Assembly: GCA_019918135.1 (NCBI GenBank) | Contig: WBZZ01001035.1 | Coordinates: forward strand, 22,501-86,500 | From: Paulinella micropora | Lineage: Eukaryota; Cercozoa; Imbricatea; Euglyphida; Paulinellidae | Direction of reading: 5' to 3' | DNA length: 64,000 bases | In this document: positions 11,180-19,795 of the stretch, one piece after another | How positions within the stretch are numbered: position 1 is the stretch's first letter | Layout: every line of letters starts with the position of its first letter | Translations under genes and position numbers: made by a program | Notes under the pieces: generated by a model | The model's input: only the letters and a program-made list of their open reading frames with translations | What the model was told of the DNA's origin: nothing | The model's database searches: none

Positions 11180-11341
11180 TTAAATCATTTGTTTCTTACC
11201 ACAATTAAGATAATATTTTTTACCCTTCTGGATAATATAAGGCCTCCCGCTCTTATTCCTATACACTCGTGGAGGACGGACTTTTGCCTTTGATATTTTA
11301 GAATTGCGTGATATTTTAGAATTGCGCTTCATGCTTCGCAT
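11180..11341 (-). CDS. 53-residue basic PLV protein
   Basis: A very short ATG ORF reads from MRSMKRNSKISRNSKISKAK to the stop at 11,180. It is strongly basic, contains an exact 6-residue duplication (RNSKIS twice) and has a C-terminal motif PRVYRNKSGRPYIIQKGKKY. The RVYRNKxGxxYIIxxGKKYYL pattern resembles small basic proteins found in PLV and virophage gene sets. It lies between the coiled-coil gene and the pX-like gene on the same strand, so a DNA-condensing virion peptide is a fair guess. The matching 18-bp direct repeat in the DNA (11,291-11,326) encodes the duplication. Confidence 0.5.
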   Translation of the reverse strand: MRSMKRNSKISRNSKISKAKVRPPRVYRNKSGRPYIIQKGKKYYLNCGKKQMI

Positions 11342-11411
11342 TCCCGCTTATTATAAAATATCTATTTTTTTATTTTAGAAAAAATAATGGATTATGATAT
11401 TTCAGAATTGC
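11291..11411. repeat. 18-bp direct repeat, three copies
   Basis: TGATATTTTAGAATTGCG occurs in tandem at 11,291-11,308 and 11,309-11,326, and a diverged third copy lies at 11,394-11,411. The first two are inside the 53-residue ORF; the third is outside any gene. The spacing suggests a regulatory or replication repeat partly captured by coding sequence. Confidence 0.6.
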
Positions 11412-11431
11412 ATTTCATTAACTAACCCTTC

Positions 11432-11489
11432 GATGTTTGACAATAAACGAGAATGAGCAAAGCGAATGAGAGTGAAATTGTCGAACATC
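11432..11489. terminator. hairpin with conserved loop at end of pX-like gene
   Basis: A 13-bp stem, GATGTTTGACAAT / ATTGTCGAACATC, has one T:G wobble and encloses a 32-nt loop containing GAATGAGC and AGCGAATGA. It ends 2 bp from the pX-like stop codon. The loop matches that at 9,188-9,217 at roughly three quarters of positions. Confidence 0.65.
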
Positions 11490-11490
11490 A

Positions 11491-11802
11491 TCAGCGAAAC
11501 TTTACAGCACCTCCTCGTTGCTTACCATATCCGAGTTTTGATGCTGTAGCACTAACACTACCCGCGTAAGGCACCCCAATGCTACTCAATGCCCCCGCAG
11601 TCCTAGAGATAACCTTATTATCGCGAAGGAATTTATTAACAGCCAAGGCCGTTTTTCCTACCTTTGCCCAGTTAATCTTTCCCCCCTTTTGCCCACATCC
11701 CTTTTTCTTAGTTTTCTTTTTTCCTCCCTTCTGTGGCATTGATGGATTGTATCCGATGTTATATCCTGATGGTTGTGAAATTATCACTGGTGATACTGGC
11801 AT
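11491..11802 (-). CDS. pX-like basic virion core protein
   Basis: A 103-residue ORF: a Pro/Ser N-terminus (MPVSPVIISQPSGYNIGYNP), a Lys/Gly block (KGGKKKTKKKGCGQKGGK), a central amphipathic or weakly hydrophobic segment (ALSSIGVPYAGSVSATASK) and a C-terminal LGYGKQRGGAVKFR. Such small basic and hydrophobic proteins are standard in PLVs and recall adenovirus pX/pVI, which are cut by adenain at sites of the form (M/I/L)xGx-G; LGYG is a possible site. The ORF looks whole. It lies between the ATPase and the 53-residue gene, with a hairpin at its 3' end. Confidence 0.65.
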   Translation of the reverse strand: MPVSPVIISQPSGYNIGYNPSMPQKGGKKKTKKKGCGQKGGKINWAKVGKTALAVNKFLRDNKVISRTAGALSSIGVPYAGSVSATASKLGYGKQRGGAVKFR

Positions 11803-11885
11803 ATATAATACAGAAAAATAATTATTTAAGATATTTTTATGAACATTTTAATGAGAAATTTTTGGTGTTTCATAAAACACCTAAC

Positions 11886-11907
11886 TGATTATCGCAAGCG
11901 ATAATCA
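11886..11907. terminator. 10-bp perfect inverted repeat over the ATPase stop
   Basis: TGATTATCGC, AA, GCGATAATCA forms a perfect hairpin that overlaps the stop codon of the ATPase gene (11,889-11,891). This is the fourth virion gene in the element with an inverted repeat at its 3' end. Confidence 0.6.
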
Positions 11908-12583
11908 AAGTTTTTCCGTAATTCATCATCAACACTTGAAACATAAAGAAAATTAAATCTCTCCTTTGTAGCCTCGTGATACTTTTGAAGAAAATAATCA
12001 AAATCAAAAGATAAGTCTAAGTGTTTACACACGAGTTCAATTTTGTCCTGAGATAGTCCTGGAAAGATTAATAAATAATCTAACTGCTTAATGGCTTCTG
12101 GTCGTAGGTCATTCAGATACTGACTTGACATAATTACCTTACTTTTATAGTGTCTGTTCTTTTTTAACAAATCGCTTACAGACTTGTCTCTTAATCCACT
12201 TCCTTAATCGTCCAAAGCAAAAACAACCTCTGGCGAAATATACTTGATCGGTCGCTCTTTTGGTGCCTCCTTTATCTGTTTCTTTTCTTTTCCAAAGTAT
12301 AAGGTGTATATAGCCATCGGGTTGCCTCTTTTCTTAAAGTGCTTACCATTGCTTTATAAATGTAGTCCTTGTGTATTGTTGAAGCAATAATGACAATACT
12401 GGTTTTTCTGTCTGTCGTCCGTTTCAGTATTTCAAAGAGTGCTGTTGTTTTTCCACTTTTCTTACGGGCGAGTAGAAATATATTGGCATAGGGCTCATTA
12501 AATAATTTATAACCTTGCGCCTGTTTATTACCTTCACCCTCTTGTTTTACTGGTTTCACCTTCACGTTATTCAACTTCTCCAT
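11889..12583 (-). pseudogene. FtsK/HerA-type genome-packaging ATPase, broken
   Basis: The N-terminal part, from ATG at 12,583, has the Walker A segment FLLARKKSGKTTALFEILKR. The middle carries a hydrophobic stretch ending in acidic residues (PEVVFALDD) where Walker B is expected. The C-terminal part carries VIMSSQYLNDLRPEAIKQLD, the sensor region typical of PLV and giant-virus packaging ATPases (here SSQYLNDL). About 230 residues matches the family. The protein drives DNA into the capsid. It is the first large gene of the - strand virion block. The locus carries a small number of breaks. Confidence 0.85.
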
Positions 12584-12631
12584 CTTTTATACTCTAAGCA
12601 AGAAATTCCAAACACACAACAATTCTTCCCG

Positions 12632-12871
12632 CTAAATTCCTGTATCAATATTTCCGCTGTCAGTTTCAAGGACTTTAAATGTATATTGCCCGTCTGTCCA
12701 TCCAACTGTACCCAAATTATAACTGAGGTTTGAAATGTTTGCTATATTACTATCCGCAAATGTGCCAATAATTCCAATTCTGTCCATATAAAGAATTCTG
12801 GTTTTGGTTTCCGTCTGGTCGTTATAGTAGTGAATAAATTTTACATTCGTTTTAGTTGGTGTGAATGACAT
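12632..12871 (-). CDS. small PLV protein at right end
   Basis: A 79-residue ATG ORF with a beta-rich pattern (NVKFIHYYNDQTETKTRILY, GWTDGQYTFKVLETDSGN) and no recognised family. It is the last AT-rich ORF before the composition boundary. Its C-terminus near NIDTGI may be truncated. Upstream, towards the element end, only about 20 bp of AT-rich DNA remain. Confidence 0.45.
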   Translation of the reverse strand: MSFTPTKTNVKFIHYYNDQTETKTRILYMDRIGIIGTFADSNIANISNLSYNLGTVGWTDGQYTFKVLETDSGNIDTGI

Positions 12872-12885
12872 CTGAATGTTCTTGT

Positions 12886-12900
12886 TAAATGATTATAGGG
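12886..12900. other. composition boundary between PLV and GC-rich DNA
   Basis: AT-rich sequence (AAATGATTATA) changes within a few bases to a GGGGG run and GC-rich coding sequence. This marks either the right end of the PLV insertion or an assembly join. A target-site duplication cannot be checked, because the left end of the element is not in the window. Confidence 0.7.
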
Positions 12901-14876
12901 GGCTGCGTTCAAAGTCGTCGAGGGCTGCCAGCTGGTTCAAGGAGTGGCGTGGAGGCCAAGCCTCGGCGGACCGCCCCGCCTGTGAAAGCTGCTACCTGCA
13001 GGAAAACCTCGCGACGCTGGCGACCGTGGCCAGAGACCGTGAGTGGCCCACGCTGTGCGCGCGTCATGCGACACCTACTCAGCCGAGTGTACCAGCCGAG
13101 AGCGCCCGGACGGGAGACAAACAAAAAACAATTGCAGAAGAGCGTGAGGACACACCAAGCTCACAGCCAGCAAAGGAAAAGAATTTTACTTGTGCCCAGT
13201 GTGGTAAATGTTTTAGACAAGCTAGCGATCTCAAGGTACACATGCGCACACACGGTGAAGAGAAGCCGTTTGCGTGCCCAGAGTGTGAGGCCCGCTTCAG
13301 AAGATCTGCCCATCTCAAAAGTCACCTGCGTACGCACAGCGGGGACAGGCCGTTTGCGTGCCCAGAGTGCAAGGCCCGCTTTAGCCAAGCTAGCGATCTC
13401 AAGGTACACATGCGCACACACAGTGGGGAGAAGCCGTTTGCGTGCCCAGAGTGCGAGGCCCGTTTCGGAAGATCTGGCCATCTCAAAAGACACCTGCGTA
13501 CGCACAGTGGGGACAAGCCGTTTGCGTGCCCAGAGTGTGAGGCCCGCTTTAGTGACCCTAGCAATCTCAAAAGTCACCTGCGTACGCACAGTGGGAACAA
13601 GCCGTTTGCGTGCCCAGAGTGCGAGGCCCGCTTCAGCCAATCTAGCAGTCTCAAGATACACCTGCGTACGCACAATGGGGACAAGCCGTTTGCGTGCCCA
13701 GAGTGTGGGGCCCGCTTTAGTGACTCTAGCAATCTCAAAAGTCACCTGCGTACGCACAGTGGGAACAAGCCGTTTGCGTGCCCAGAGTGCGACGCCCGCT
13801 TCAGCCAATCTAGCAGTCTCAAAAGTCACCTGCGTACGCACAGCGGGGAGAAGCCGTTTGCGTGCCCAGAGTGCGAGGCCCGCTTTAGAAGATCTGGCAA
13901 CCTCCAAAGACATCTGCGTACGCACAGTGGTGACAAGCCGTTTGCGTGCCCAGAGTGCGAGGCCCGCTTCACTGCCTCTAGCAATCTCAAGATACACCTG
14001 CTTACGCACAATGGGGACAAGCCGTTTGCGTGCCCAGAGTGTGGGGCCCGCTTCAGCAACTCTAGCAATCTCAATAGACACGAGAAGAGGCACGAAGAAA
14101 GCAAGAAGTGGCAGCACTTGTGTCTCTTTGCGTCGTTCAGCACGGCCAAGTTCCAGACCGGACAAGGCCTGCTACAGTGCACGACGCGCTGCAAGACAGA
14201 GCGCTCGCTGGATGATCACGTGCAGCGCTGTCACACGGCCGAGGGCATCGCCCAGCGCTTCAAGAGCGAGCAGCAGCTGGCCGAGTTCCTGACAACTCAG
14301 GGCTGGGCGTTTGACCGCGACTTTGCCAATGCCATCTTCTACCAACACTGCAATGCCCAAATCACCCCGCAGTTTGCAGGAGCCGTGAGCTCGCGGCCCG
14401 ACTTCCACCTGCTCGGGTTCCAGTCGCTGCCGCCCGAGCGCCGGTGTTTGCTGTTGTTGGGCAACGACGAGTTTGCGCACCGGCGCTACCGGTGCGAGCT
14501 GGGGCGCGTGCTCCAGATCAGCACGGCGTTGGCTGCCAACCCCAGCTTCCGGAACGTGCCCGTCGTATACATCCGCTTCAACCCGCACTGGTTCGAGGTG
14601 GACGGCGTGCTGCACGACCCGCCGCTGGCGGCCAGGTTCGAGCGCCTGCAGCGGTTGTTGGTGGACCTACAGGACGGGCGCGTGCCGGAGGTCGCGGGCC
14701 GGCCGGGCCTGTCGCTGATATACCTGTACTACGACCTGCAGACCACGACGGCGCCCGCGACCGCGCCGCCGTGGCAGCGGCTGGCGGGCGGCCTGTACGA
14801 GACTGCGCAGGACACCGGCGATGGCAATGCCGAAGTGGCGTTAGCTCTGCGCGACTGTGTGGTCCTAGTAGAATAG
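12897..14876 (+). CDS. 11-finger C2H2 protein with restriction-endonuclease-like C-terminal domain
   Basis: The open frame continues into the AT-rich side (ATG at 12,876), but only about seven codons come from there; no ATG occurs in GC-rich sequence before finger 1. Residues from about 100 to 410 are eleven tandem C2H2 fingers in an 84-bp repeat (FACPECEARF...H-x3-H, linkers THSGEKP/THSGDKP). The contact helices differ: QASDLKV, RSAHLKS, RSGHLKR, DPSNLKS, QSSSLKI, RSGNLQR and others. A further C/H-rich segment (CTTRCKTERSLDDHVQRCH) follows. The last 230 residues contain SSRPDFHLL, LLLLGNDEFAHRRYRCELGR and VPVVYIRFNPHWF. This matches a PD-(D/E)XK nuclease-like domain known from giant viruses and algae (RPD...EiDExqH..Y.cE..R...vIRFNP), but the usual Glu before DE is Gly here, so activity is doubtful. 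An AATAAA lies at 14,899. Confidence 0.75.
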   Translation, partial: RGLRSKSSRAASWFKEWRGGQASADRPACESCYLQENLATLATVARDREWPTLCARHATPTQPSVPAESARTGDKQKTIAEEREDTPSSQPAKEKNFTCAQCGKCFRQASDLKVHMRTHGEEKPFACPECEARFRRSAHLKSHLRTHSGDRPFACPECKARFSQASDLKVHMRTHSGEKPFACPECEARFGRSGHLKRHLRTHSGDKPFACPECEARFSDPSNLKSHLRTHSGNKPFACPECEARFSQSSSLKIHLRTHNGDKPFACPECGARFSDSSNLKSHLRTHSGNKPFACPECDARFSQSSSLKSHLRTHSGEKPFACPECEARFRRSGNLQRHLRTHSGDKPFACPECEARFTASSNLKIHLLTHNGDKPFACPECGARFSNSSNLNRHEKRHEESKKWQHLCLFASFSTAKFQTGQGLLQCTTRCKTERSLDDHVQRCHTAEGIAQRFKSEQQLAEFLTTQGWAFDRDFANAIFYQHCNAQITPQFAGAVSSRPDFHLLGFQSLPPERRCLLLLGNDEFAHRRYRCELGRVLQISTALAANPSFRNVPVVYIRFNPHWFEVDGVLHDPPLAARFERLQRLLVDLQDGRVPEVAGRPGLSLIYLYYDLQTTTAPATAPPWQRLAGGLYETAQDTGDGNAEVALALRDCVVLVE

Positions 14877-14898
14877 AAGAGGAAGCCAATTTGTTTTT

Positions 14899-14904
14899 AA
14901 TAAA
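14899..14904 (+). terminator. AATAAA polyadenylation signal
   Basis: AATAAA lies 23 bp after the stop of the zinc-finger/nuclease ORF, in a short A/T-rich patch (TTTTTAATAAAAAG) that stands out in GC-rich DNA. Confidence 0.7.
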
Positions 14905-15088
14905 AAGCTGACGACCAGCACTGCACTCTTGCGGACCGACTCGGCTCGCGCCATGCGCGGGCTTTCCCCGGCCTCCTACGCCGGCAGTGGTAGTTCAGGC
15001 GGCAACAGCCGGCTGCCGCGGCCGGCGGTTGGTCGGGGGCTCCGCCGGTTAGTCTAGCGACCAGCGGCACGGCCGTGCTTCCACCCTG

Positions 15089-15836
15089 CTACTTAGTCTG
15101 GCGGAGGGGGCTGGGGCCCCTGGTCGACCGCGTGAGCCTCACGGCCAGGGCGTGCTTGTCCTCGAAGTACCCCAGGACCTGCCCCAGGCAGACCCACCCG
15201 TCGTCCAGCTGGTGCCTGTCTTCCTTGAGCACGTCGATCCACCAGTCCGTCAGGCGCTGCAGCATGCTCACCAACTCCTCGTCGTCTTTAGCCTCCCCGC
15301 CGAGCACGGCTAGCAGCCAGGCCTGTGCACACGGCAGAAAGCGCTGCTCCCTGCCCCGGCCGCGGGCTCCCGGGCACTGCGCGGCCGCGAACTTGCGCTG
15401 GAAATCGTTGCCGTCCTGCCGGTAAAACGACTCGGCGGGCAGCTCCCAGTGCGAGCCTGGCTTTCGGCCGCCGGCCCTGGCCTCCGCGCGGAGCTTCTCG
15501 TCGTCGTCGGCCCCGGTCCGGGGATCGCAGGGGGGCACCCAGGCCTTCATCTCTGGGAACTGTGGAGTCTCACTCTGCCGGCGTTGTTCCGAGAGGTTGC
15601 GGGGGGTGTGTACGTTTCCTTGATCAGCACGTAGCTGCCGTACGGAAACTTGCTGAGCGCCACCGTCTGGGCCACGGGGTAGAAAGCCAAGCCCGCCGTC
15701 TGGACGCGGATGACTTTCTCGGCCTGCAAAGGGCTCGCGGTCTCGTCCGTGACGCCGAGCAAGGTCTTGTGTAGTCGGGTACCAGGCAGCCTAGCGGTTT
15801 GTGGCACGAGGTGCAGTTGTACGGCAGGCTCGCCAT
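15089..15836 (-). pseudogene. unassigned protein with N-terminal zinc-binding knuckle
   Basis: An ATG at 15,836 starts MASLPYNCTSCHKPLGCLVP, a CxxC pair followed by a Cys about a dozen residues on. The middle of the locus reads LHKTLLGVTDETASPLQAEK and FPYGSYVLIKETYTPP. The C-terminal part (15,550-15,089) includes FLPCAQAWLLAVLGG and LTDWWIDVLKEDRHQLDDGW. In total about 245 residues. No family is recognised; the zinc knuckle recalls small RNA-polymerase subunits, but the rest does not fit. The locus is not open in one frame. It converges on the zinc-finger/nuclease gene, with about 190 bp of GC-rich spacer containing no feature I can identify. Confidence 0.4.
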
Positions 15837-16193
15837 CCGCGGGAGGAAGCGAGGCGGGTTGTGTGCGAGGGGGGGGGGGGGGCTCCGGGAGGAGGAGAGG
15901 GGAGGGGGGCGGGGCGGCCAAGGGAGGCCAGAGAGCGGCGGGGGGGGGGGGGGGGGGGGGGGGGAGGGGAGGGGAGGGGCCGGCGGGGCCGGCGGGGCAC
16001 CCCGTCCGGAGGCAGGCCGGGGCTGCCGGGCCTCACTGGCGTGACCGACTGGCTTGGGTTTTTACTGACACTGCTGGCCGCTCCCCTCCCTCGCTCCCCC
16101 CTCTGTTCTCGCCCCCTCCCACACTCGCGGCCCGGCCGGGCAAGCGCCAGGGGCGGCCCGGCCGGCTCCCAGCGTCCGTGGACGGGCTGATTC
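15837..16193. other. G-rich spacer between two - strand genes
   Basis: Low-complexity sequence with G-runs at about 15,870-15,882 and 15,939-15,963 and purine-rich GGGAGG blocks. No gene is supported; ORFs here are Gly/Arg/Pro artefacts. Confidence 0.7.
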
Positions 16194-17753
16194 TTAGGGG
16201 GCGGCGCCCAGCCGGCCCAGCGCCCAGGCCGGCAAGCGAATCCGGATGTGCCGCAGGGGTTCGCACTGGTCGTCGTGGCACACAAAAAAGAGGTTGCGCC
16301 CGTTGACGACGGCCGACACAAAGTTGCTCTGGTGCTTGTACGCGGCGCCGCGCACCGCCGACTGGAAGGGGCACCGGGCTGCCTGGGCGGGCGTCGGCGC
16401 CGTCAGGTTGCTGTAGGCCGTGACCCGCACCCACCCGGAAGCCCGGTCCCCGTGGCTGCCGTGAGCGCGCTGCGCCCAGTTGAGCAGCGGTTCGCCGCCG
16501 GCGGCGCCGAGGTAAGGCGCCACCAGGTGCTCCAGCAGCGCCCGGAAGCCGTACGTGGCGCCCGGGGTGGGCGCCCAGCCCCGCGGCTCGCAGTGCAGGC
16601 GGCCGGGCAGCCCGCTGTCCCAGGGTACGTACACCGGCCCCCGCGCCGGCCCCTGTGCCGGCTGCGGACCACGGGCGGCCGACGGCGGCGGCTGCGGACC
16701 ACGGGCGGCCGACGGCGGCGGCGCGGGCGGGGACGCGGGCGGCGCGGGGGGGTGCCACTCGGGGGCTCGTCCTCCACGACCAGGGTGGCCGCCCGGGCCA
16801 GCCGTGCGAGCTCCTGCAGCCTCGGCGCCAGGCCGGGGGGCGGCGGCGGCGGCGGCGCGCCCGCCCGTTGCTGCCGCACGCTGGCGTCCAGCAGGAAGTC
16901 GCGCCACGACAGGCCACGGGTCGTCAGCTCGCCGCCGGCGCCGAGGCGGCCCACCGGCACGCAGGGCCGGCCGGCCAGGACGGTGCGGCAGGAGCCCTTG
17001 AGGCACAGTTGCAGCTTGGCCCCGCCGAGCTCCCGGCAGGTCGCACACACTAGCCTGGCGCCCTTGTCGGCGTACGGGTAGCGGATGAGGCGGTTCTTGT
17101 CATAGACCGACTGGTCGACGACCTTGGTGAGCAGCTCGCCCTGGGCGCGCTCGCAGCCGTAGTGGACGTGACACAGCTTGGCGACGAGGAGGCCAGGGCC
17201 TTGGCCGCGGCCTTGGGCAGGTACAGCGAGTGGTACACGAGCCGGAACGACGCCTTGTAGCACCTGCGCACCGGCAGTAGCCGCAGGAGTTGAGCAGCAC
17301 GGCCGTGCTCAGCGCCGGGTCCGCGACCAGGAACCCGACGGCCCGGTGCGCCACGGCGACAAAGCAGTCGCGGTGGAGGGCGGCCGGCCCCGCGCTGTCG
17401 CAGGGCGCCAGGATCTCGGTCGGGCAGGCCGTGTGGCCCGGCAGCGCCCAGTCTAGGTCCAAGTAGAATTTACCAACGTCTGGCAGCGTACGCTCGACCA
17501 GCGGCACCGCCCAGGGCGTGCCCCGCAGGCAGGCCAGCAGCTCCACCACCTGCAAGCAGACTTGCGGGTCATCCGGTAGCAGGAACTTGCCCCCCGTGAA
17601 GCTGGTGCTATTGAACGGCTGCGTTCCGCCCACGGGCACGCGGTAGCGCCGCAGCAGCGCCTGCAGTTGCGCGGAGCTAGCGAGCTGCCGGGCGGAGTCT
17701 CCGGCGAGGGAGGCAGGGCAGTGCTCCGTCCAGGCCGGCTCGCTCAGCTCCAT
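16194..17753 (-). pseudogene. archaeo-eukaryotic primase, herpes UL52 / PrimPol type
   Basis: An ATG at 17,753 opens a locus of about 520 residues, the length of a PrimPol-like primase. Landmarks in order: KFYLDLDW at about 17,450-17,470, the metal-binding hhDhD motif of AEP primases; SFRLVYHSLYL near 17,240, at the place of the second motif; VDQSVYDKNRLIRYPYADKG near 17,065-17,122, matching the conserved vDxxVYxxNRxxRxxxSxK segment of PrimPol and UL52; a Pro/Arg-rich insert; and a C-terminal zinc knuckle C-x12-H-x17-C-x4-C whose CHDDQC matches CHDxxC of human PrimPol. The enzyme makes primers for DNA replication. UL52-type primases occur in herpesviruses, giant viruses and mirusviruses. The locus is not open in one frame (a few breaks) and is described as a possible virus fossil. 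No helicase or polymerase partner is visible nearby. Confidence 0.75.
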
Positions 17754-18341
17754 GCGGGTACCACTGCCCCCCGGGGCGGCCCGCGCCGTTTTGGGGTGTA
17801 CAGGCCCCCGGGCTCCCCGTCCCCGCCCCCGCCCGCCGCCGCTCCCCCCTCCCGGCCGGGGGTGCCGACCGTGCCGACCAGCGCTCCTCTCGCCGGGCCC
17901 GCGACACCGGCGTGGCCCCCCCCCCCCCCCCCCCCCCGCGCCCGCCCGGGGGTGCGGCGCCCCTCCCTACCCAACACGGGCGCGGCCTGCCCCCCGGCCG
18001 GGGGTACGACCGTGCCGACGAGCGTGCCTCCGCCGGGCTCCCGACACCGGCGTGGCCTCCGCCTCGCCCTGTGTGCCCGGCGGCCCCGACGGCGCCCGGC
18101 CGCCGGGCGCGGGGTGGAGGAAGGGGCGCCACGGCTCCCTCCCCCGCCCCCGCCGCGGGCCGCCCCCCCCCCTGCCCGCTCCCCCTCCCCTGGCCCGCGG
18201 GAGGGCGCCGCCCTCCCCCCCTTCCTGGCTTTCTGTCACCCCCGTTCGCGTGCCCCTGCTACCACGCTGGGTGGTACTGACAAAAGAAGTCGGGCCCTCC
18301 CTCGCTCTGGCTACGGTCGGTAGTACGGCGGTGCGAGCAGA
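17754..18341. other. C-rich divergent spacer
   Basis: This region lies between the primase start (- strand) and the next + strand start. It holds C-runs (about 17,920-17,936), CCCCCG blocks and two related segments with CCCGGCCGGGGGT(G/A)CGACCGTGCCGAC (about 17,850-17,880 and 17,990-18,025), each followed by a CGACACCGGCGTGGCC string. It is probably a promoter region for both genes, with an internal duplication of about 150 bp. No TATA box was seen. Confidence 0.5.
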
Positions 18342-19723
18342 ATGGCAGATTTTCTTGAGCCCAGTGTTTCAGTGTTTAAAGTCCAGCTGCAGGACCCGTA
18401 CCCGGACCAGGACCAGGATCCGGGCCCCCAGGACCAGGACCCGCTGGAGGCGCGCGGGTTCGGGGGCCCGCCCGACCTAGACAGCCTCCTCTCGGAGTCC
18501 CTGCACGTGGCCCCGGCCCCGGAGCGCGTGTCCCGGGAGGAAGTGTTGCACCTGTTGGCGGGCGGCAGTACGCCCCATTGCTTCTGCCGGTCCTGTGGCC
18601 GCGTGTGCGACGGCCCCGGGGCCTGCCAACGCTGCTGCGGCCATTGCTTGTGGCTGGCGGGGGAAGCTATTCATGCGGAGGAGCGTCCCGCGCGCGGCCA
18701 CCTGACTGTCTGCGACGAAGCCCGGCTCCCGGCCTGCTACAGCTTCCGCCTGGAAGATGCCTGGCTGCGCTCGGCCGATTCCGAGGTACTACGGCAGATA
18801 CTCGGGCGCGCGCTCCAAGGAGGCCCCGGCCAGGCACCGGCGGTGGACGAGGCGCCGGACGGCGCGCGGGACAGCTCCTTGGCCCAAGACCTGCTCCGGC
18901 TGCTGCGGACTTACTTTGGTCACACGACAGACGCGGCGGCGTCCTTCTGCCAGGTGGTGTACGATGACGGGCACTCGATCCACTGTGACGACCGCACCTG
19001 GTGCGACGAGGTGGCGAGAGCCCTGGGAGATGGGGGCGTCGAGTGCCTCAGGACACCACTGGACGTGGAACGAGTGCTGGCCCGCACGGGCCCGGCCATG
19101 CTCAAGCTGCCCGCCTTCTTCTATCCACTCTCGCTGCAGGGGACACGGTACGTGGTGGTAGAAAAGCGGCTCCAGGTGAGGGCGGGAGAGCCGGTGCCGA
19201 ACCCGCTGGGGGAGGTCAAGGGGGCGGGCTTCGTCCCCTTGCTGCTGGCGGCCGCGCGCGAGCCGGCCGAGAGCGGCACCTCGCTGCGGGTGAGCTATCG
19301 GGAGCCGGGCCGCCAGGAGCCGCGCACGCTGGCCGGCTCGGCCGGCAGCCCGGCACGTTCGCTTTTACCCACCCGCACACAGACTCTCCGGGTACTTCGC
19401 CGCACTACCTGTCGCTGTTGCGCTCGACGGTGGCGGGGTACGACCACCAGGCCGAGCTGGAGCGGCACGTGACGCAGACTGAGGGGTGGGCGCAGTGGGC
19501 CATGCCGTCGTCGGCCCCCTTGACCCCGGCCCAGCAGGTGTTTGTGCAACTGTGGTACGTGCAACTTATGCAGCGGGTGCGAGACAAAGGCCGGGCGGGG
19601 GCCCCGCCGGCCCAGAGCGCAAGGGAACCACGGCCGGGCACAACAGGCGAGCCTGAGGGACGGGAGGCAGACAGTGCCTTCGAGCCCATCTTCGCTTCTC
19701 TGAACGGGCCGCACGTGGTCTAG
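18342..19723 (+). pseudogene. unassigned Cys-rich protein
   Basis: ATG at 18,342 (MADFLEPSVSVFKVQLQDPY). An acidic, Asp/Gln/Pro-rich stretch follows (PYPDQDQDPGPQDQD), then a Cys-rich knuckle (CFCRSCGRVCDGPGACQRCC, GHCLW, residues about 85-110). The body (VYDDGHSIHCDDRTWCDEVA, LKLPAFFYPLSLQGTRYVVV) has no recognised family, and the C-terminal segment contains SPHYLSLLRSTVAGYDHQAE. About 455 residues over the whole locus, which is not open in one frame. The following CxxC-repeat segment has no ATG of its own and lies close behind, so the two may have been one gene. Confidence 0.5.
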
Positions 19724-19795
19724 CCGTCGGTAGCGCTGAGCGAGTCACAGGCTGGTAGCCGGGTCCCTGAGCGTGGCGCGGCCGACTCTCTGTCA

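Noticed and set aside
13161-14165. 334-residue antisense ORF opposite the zinc-finger array
   Set aside because: Mirrors the 84-bp repeat period and has no independent motif; a shadow of the finger gene.
15624-15836. RPB10-like RNA polymerase subunit from CTSCHKPLG
   Set aside because: The second CC pair and the helical core of RPB10 are absent and the rest of the locus is far longer.
16033-18480. Long Arg/Pro/Gly ORFs opposite and between the primase and its neighbour
   Set aside because: Composition-driven in GC-rich DNA; the primase motifs on the - strand show which frames matter.
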